Assembly (NCBI GenBank): GCA_033085395.1
Contig: JANQBS010000603.1
Location: 1-11,773, forward strand
Source: Xanthoparmelia taractica
Lineage: Eukaryota > Ascomycota > Lecanoromycetes > Lecanorales > Parmeliaceae
DNA length: 11,773 nt
Reading direction: 5' to 3'
In this document: piece after piece, positions 8,543 through 11,773 of the stretch
Layout: the number at the start of each line of letters is the position of its first letter
Position numbering within the stretch: position 1 is the first letter of the stretch
Notes under the pieces: generated by a model
What the model saw: only the letters and a program-made list of their open reading frames with translations
Database searches by the model: none
What the model was told of the DNA's origin: nothing
Program-made: the position numbers and the translations under genes

Positions 8543-8877
8543 ATTCGTCGTTAGGACTACACGGTGGGATAGATTCGTATAATATAGACGGAGTTCGTGG
8601 CAGCCTGCGAGCTGCTGGACGAGGAGTACCCTTTACTGTTAATCGACTGCCCTCACGATGACAACGCCTACACCCTCAGTCGCGTTAGTGATCACCATAC
8701 ATGGAACCAGGCTCGGTGACGTCGTGGTCGGCCGTCCTATGCACGAGGACGGTGGTGTGATTCCCTACAAATTTGGCAAGGCGATCCAAGCCTAGGAATT
8801 CGAGCAAACCGGATCCTTGAACTCGCCGCCGATGGTTCTCTTGATGGCATTGACCAAACTTAGCACAGGTTCCTAGT
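8543..8877 (+). pseudogene. Relic of a PNP_UDP (nucleoside phosphorylase-like) domain gene
   Basis: In one frame from 8555, DYTVG is followed by a stop where Trp is expected, then a second stop, then TEFVAACELLDEEYP (8588-8632) and HDDNAYTLSRV ending near 8689. This is the start of the nucleoside phosphorylase-like domain at the N-terminus of many fungal NLR and ankyrin proteins. At about 8698 the frame changes by one. The next frame gives RLGDVVVGRP (8709-8738), GGVIPYKFGKAIQ, a stop, and EFEQTGSLNSPP up to MALTKL near 8868. These are consecutive blocks of the same family, but the roughly 50-60 residues between them, including the GIGGGAP loop, are missing. Nothing after about 8880 fits the domain. 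In intact proteins the domain is thought to act as sensor or effector module of immune or incompatibility receptors. The gene is dead. Confidence 0.8.
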
Positions 8878-8879
8878 CC

Positions 8880-9530
8880 CTACTACTCAAACCGCTAGCA
8901 GCATTGCGCAAATTGCTACACTGTGCTTCCACCAGGAGCTCCGCCTATAAGAGTTCTATCGAAAAATCCTCGGTCCCACTTGGAAGCACAGCTCGCGATC
9001 ACTGTGCAAAGACAGCTTCATTGACCGAGGCTCCACACTTGCTCCGCGGCAGCCTTTGCTTAAAAGCGCAGCATAGGTAGGCCTTGGTGTCGATCTACTG
9101 CCCCACACCTCCATCAGCTAATGTGTCTAGTGGAAGGCCGCGACCTGCTAAACCCTACGCGATCCGATGGACTCGTTCAGCCCAGACATTCCTGAGGAGG
9201 ATCAAGAGACTTGGAATACTTTTGGGACCTTGATAAATATTAGACGTAAGGACAGAAACATTGCCCAGTCATACACTAGCAGTATTTGAAATCACTGCAG
9301 ACACTACACCAAGCATTGCCTGGAGACAGCTCGTTGATGATCAGAAGCAGGTTCTCAGGCTAGGTGTAGCTACTACAGCGAAACAGATTGGGTTACGATG
9401 AAAGACGTCCAAAGGCTATCGCGTTGCGTCTAAGTGGCTATATCTAAAGACAAGAGAAAAGAGCCGAAAGGATCTAAACGAGGTTAGTCCTGGAAGTCAA
9501 ATGCAACACGGATACGAACGACATACGCCG
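8880..9530. other. Intergenic DNA of normal composition, possibly with coding relics
   Basis: No NACHT, NB-ARC or ankyrin sequence that should follow the PNP-like domain is visible. The frame through 8900-9080 shows peptide-like text (SSIAQIATLCFHQELRL, then EFYRKILGPTWKHSS) broken by stops, which I cannot assign. Bases 9234-9533 are open on the + strand except for one TGA at 9399-9401. That frame's final TAG (9531-9533) directly abuts the stop of the minus-strand gene. I see no firm gene here. Confidence 0.45.
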
Positions 9531-9533
9531 TAG

Positions 9534-11506
9534 TCACGGCGAGCCTCTGGATACCCTCTTTTCCGAAAGTAACGGATAAGCAAGAGTTACGACTGCTAAG
9601 CAGATAGAGGTCACCACGAAAATCCAGAATTGAGATGAGACTACAATGTGTGATCCTTTGGCGGGGTCGTTGACGTCGTTAGCCTGCGACTGCAAGAGAC
9701 TTGAACTAAAAATAGTCTGGTGAAGATGAGCTGTGGCATTGCGGGACCTGGAGATTCCACGTACCGCAACAAGAGAGGCTGGTAGGTACACCGTTGCTAT
9801 GGTGCTCAAGACTTGGACCCTTTTGGATTCTTTTTGAGTTTGCCTTGCTATTCCTGCTAATTTCACGTCTTCGTGCTGGATTTGGGAAGTGATATGCCGT
9901 AACATATCAAGATTGCCTTTTATGGCATGACTGCTTTCTTGGAAGGTCTTGTTGTCCCGGTAATCTAGGATGGTGAAAAGCTATCGAGTTACATTGCCTT
10001 TTTGTTAGTAATTTATCTTTCTTAAAAGTGAAGGCGTTAAAGATGAAAGCGTACCAGTTTGCTTGTTCCCGACGAATACTTGACGATTCGGCGCAGCTCA
10101 CGGCGATGGTAGTGTATCTGTCCCGTGTATGTTGTGATCTCGGTCAAATAGTGTTCGCCAATATCTGTTGTTTTTGAAGCAATTAGTCTGCGGCAATGAG
10201 CTTTGCAGCCTTTGACAACGTCTAAACATGAGTCGAGGACAGTAGATGTCCGGAGGAGCTTCTGTCGGAATAGCTGTAGATTCTGGCTGTCCAAAAAAGT
10301 AACAGAGTAGTCGTGGCTGATATTGCGGTCAACCGACGAAAAACATGCTTTTTCATCCTTAGTGGGATCAAGTTAGTGCAAGCTCCAGGGTCTGAGATAG
10401 TTTGATGGAGTTACAAAGGAAGCGAGCTCTGAGCGCAGGTATTCAAGATAGTCCTGCCAATTTCCTGCCATAGCCGAAAGAAATATCATATGGGGAAGCA
10501 TGGAGTCAACTCCTTGGTGAGTATTTTTATAGATCTTGCTTTTCAACGTTCGATCCAGCGTTGCGCGCATCCTCTTTGAGATATGCAAGAGAATCCAACT
10601 CGAGCGTTGAGTTTCAAAACAGACCTGTTGATACACTCCACACTGGCGTAACGACCATGGATCACCTTCACTTCGCCCGTTCAACTCCATGTACTGCAGG
10701 TTATAACAGAACTCTGCATTGATACGTTATTCTATGGACCAACAGACTGGCACAAGGGGAAAATTTCTTGCCAAGCACCTGGCTGTTGATCCCATTCGCC
10801 GGCCTTTGAGAGACCTTCCAACGGGCTCCACTCCAATTGTGTTGATCGGCGTGAAGCCTCGAGCCATACGCATGAACAAAATCTAAAAATGGTATAAAAA
10901 CACGGTGCGATGCGAGGATTAACTTGAATGCGTGGGAGGAGACCTGCAGAGGACTCCAGGAGGTTTTTTGGGCAATCAAACTGACAAGTAGATTAGCTGC
11001 GATGATTGCTTGGCGTAGAGTAAGTTTTCTACTAGAAAACATCTTGTGTAGAGGAGCTCGTGTTGATCTAGTACTGTGAATAAAGGTTTGTCACGGATTT
11101 TTCCATCTCAAAGAAGCTCTCTCAGCTCTTACCTTTACATGGCTGTGCAGAGCACTGGCACTTTCTACAGGATACGATTCTCTCTCTGTGGGAAATTAAC
11201 CATCCTAATTAAACTAATAAGAAGATTGCAGGAGCTCTTACCCCCACTTCCTGTGAGTACTCGCGTAACTTCCAGATATATTTCCTGGCTGACAAACAGA
11301 CGTCGCGACTCCTCCAGAAAGCGGAGTTTATACCTTTCTTCATCAACCCCAACTGGAATAAGAGATGTGTCACCAAGTGGATACATTTCACTCTGAAAAT
11401 CTTCCATTGTGTCACTGTGGTCTCTCTCTTCATTATACCACGTGGCTGAAAGAATATTTATCCAGTTTGCGAGCATCAGGCACTGATAATCGTAACAGGG
11501 TTGCAT
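9534..11506 (-). CDS. Fungal CorA-like transporter-domain protein, seven-exon model
   Basis: The protein resembles the large Pezizomycotina family with an N-terminal CorA-like transporter domain and two C-terminal membrane helices; its cargo and role are not known. Landmarks: YKLRFLEESRRLFVS in exon 1; SWSPLQVSSHAFKLIL and PFLDFVHAYGSRLH in exon 3; FCYNLQYMELNGRSEGDPWS and SSWILLHISKRM in exon 4; DEKACFS, DYSVTFLDSQNLQLFRQKLL and a GTSKL/LFTILDYRD junction in exons 5-6; TM1 VLSTIATVYLPASLVA near residue 465; TM2 FWIFVVTSICLAVVTL near 510. The GMN loop of true CorA Mg2+ channels is absent. Exons: 11506-11242, 11185-11133, 11073-10779, 10711-10415, 10357-10055, 9980-9765, 9716-9534, about 537 codons. 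A later ATG at 11407 (CACAATGG context) is an alternative start. The exon 2-3 junction does not keep phase, so a frameshift or unseen splice choice is possible. No RIP signature. Confidence 0.75.
9717..9764 (-). other. 48-nt intron inside the first membrane helix
   Basis: GTACGT...TTCACCAG. Removing it joins LVA to TIFSSSLLQ, the usual family continuation. It is 16 codons long without a stop, so if retained it would insert 16 polar residues at the end of TM1 without shifting the frame. Confidence 0.8.
9981..10054 (-). other. 74-nt intron with a canonical branch site
   Basis: Starts GTACGC and ends CGATAG, with TTACTAACA in between as the branch sequence. Splicing is phase 0 and joins GTSKL to LFTILDYRD, which is contiguous in homologues. 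Without splicing the frame stops after 18 bases. Confidence 0.85.
10358..10414 (-). other. 57-nt intron with a canonical branch site
   Basis: Starts GTAACT, contains GCACTAACTT as branch sequence and ends CACTAAG. Phase 0 splicing joins SELASF to DEKACFS, the family's normal text. Read through, the frame stops within the intron. Confidence 0.85.
10712..10778 (-). other. Probable intron 3 (acceptor uncertain)
   Basis: Donor CAG/GTGCTT at 10778. The frame before and after differs and a TAA lies just upstream of the FCYNLQY text, so something must be removed. Only an acceptor after GCAGAG (10712) keeps the frame with this donor; the stronger GCAG two bases earlier (10714) does not. Confidence 0.5.
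11074..11132 (-). other. 59-nt intron 2
   Basis: GTAAGA...TTTATTCACAG with GTGACAAACC as likely branch region. It separates a 53-nt exon from exon 3. The splice signals are strong, but the resulting phase leads into TAC TAG, which is the frame problem noted for the gene. Confidence 0.6.
11186..11241 (-). other. 56-nt intron 1
   Basis: GTAAGA...TTTCCCACAG, a strong donor and a pyrimidine-rich acceptor. The next exon then reads ESYPVESASALHSHVK. Its donor context (GTAAGAGCT) is the same as that of intron 2. Confidence 0.7.
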
Positions 11507-11773
11507 TCAGGCCTGTATTCATGTGACGCCGATCCTATTAAGTGACCATCGCATATCTCTTATCGTTCTTCACTGTACGTACGCTGTTGGTGCAGCTTCT
11601 GACAGATAAGGCTTTAACTTTTCAGGGTGGCAGGTGCCGCGAACTAAGGTAGGTACGTAATTACCTTAAGTACTCCCGCTAAGCTAAGAAAGCTATGCTA
11701 TATGTTGCATCACCCCGGTGGGTCGTGCATATCCATGGCCATCCCATCACCCCGATGGATATGACGGATATCC
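11507..11773. other. Upstream region of the CorA-like gene
   Basis: Normal-composition DNA with no coding region that I can support; it would contain the promoter of the minus-strand gene, but I see no convincing core motif. It holds AAGGTA/TACCTT facing each other (about 11646-11667) and the repeats at 11708-11773. Confidence 0.4.
11708..11773. repeat. Short direct and inverted repeats at the right edge
   Basis: CATCACCCCGGTGG at 11708 recurs as CATCACCCCGATGG at 11745, a 37-bp period. CATATCCAT (11728-11736) is the exact reverse complement of ATGGATATG (11755-11763), and the window ends in the palindrome GGATATCC. The array may continue beyond the window. Confidence 0.7.

Noticed and set aside
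9907..10101. 64-codon open frame on the - strand
   Set aside because: It reads through intron 5 in the wrong frame; splicing at 10054/9981 restores family sequence on both sides.
11076..11396. 106-codon open frame on the + strand
   Set aside because: It lies opposite exons and introns 1-2 of the CorA-like gene, whose protein and splice signals are far more convincing.
11209..11433. 74-codon open frame on the - strand
   Set aside because: Overlaps exon 1 in a different frame; the exon 1 frame carries the family-like text.

Overview
The window looks like nuclear DNA of a filamentous ascomycete with a strong history of repeat-induced point mutation (RIP). From base 1 to about 8350 the DNA is very AT-rich and almost empty of CA and TG dinucleotides, while CG is kept. 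That is the footprint of CpA-to-TpA mutation on both strands. From about 8390 to the right end the composition becomes ordinary, CA and TG return, and fungal introns can be read.

AT-rich part (1-8350). The main element is a Ty3/gypsy-type LTR retrotransposon at 1743-6996. It has two 228-bp LTRs, a 5-bp TATAT target duplication, a RIP-riddled gag ending in a ruined CCHC knuckle, and a pol with a recognisable reverse transcriptase. RNase H and integrase are not recognisable, and too little room is left for them. A 1352-bp DNA element (3338-4689) sits inside it just after the knuckle. It has about 20-bp terminal inverted repeats and a perfect 8-bp target duplication (ATAAATAT), which fits a non-autonomous hAT-type element. 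Its right-hand 253 bp recur at 1-253, followed by a 183-bp tandem copy (254-436). The flanks 437-1742 and 6997-8340 are RIP-degraded DNA with no gene I can identify.

Ordinary part (8390-11773). A broken gene relic on the + strand (about 8543-8877) matches the nucleoside phosphorylase-like (PNP_UDP) N-terminal domain common in fungal NLR-type proteins. It has stops, a frame change and an internal deletion. On the - strand (11506 to 9534) lies a multi-exon gene for a fungal CorA-like transporter-domain protein with two C-terminal membrane helices. Six introns can be proposed, four of them clear. The phase between its second and third exons does not close, so the gene may carry a frameshift. The right end holds short direct and inverted repeats.

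The window therefore shows a border between a RIP-silenced transposon nest and gene-bearing DNA, with a decayed NLR-like gene at the border. No operon-like teamwork of genes is evident, and I found no clearly new biological system.
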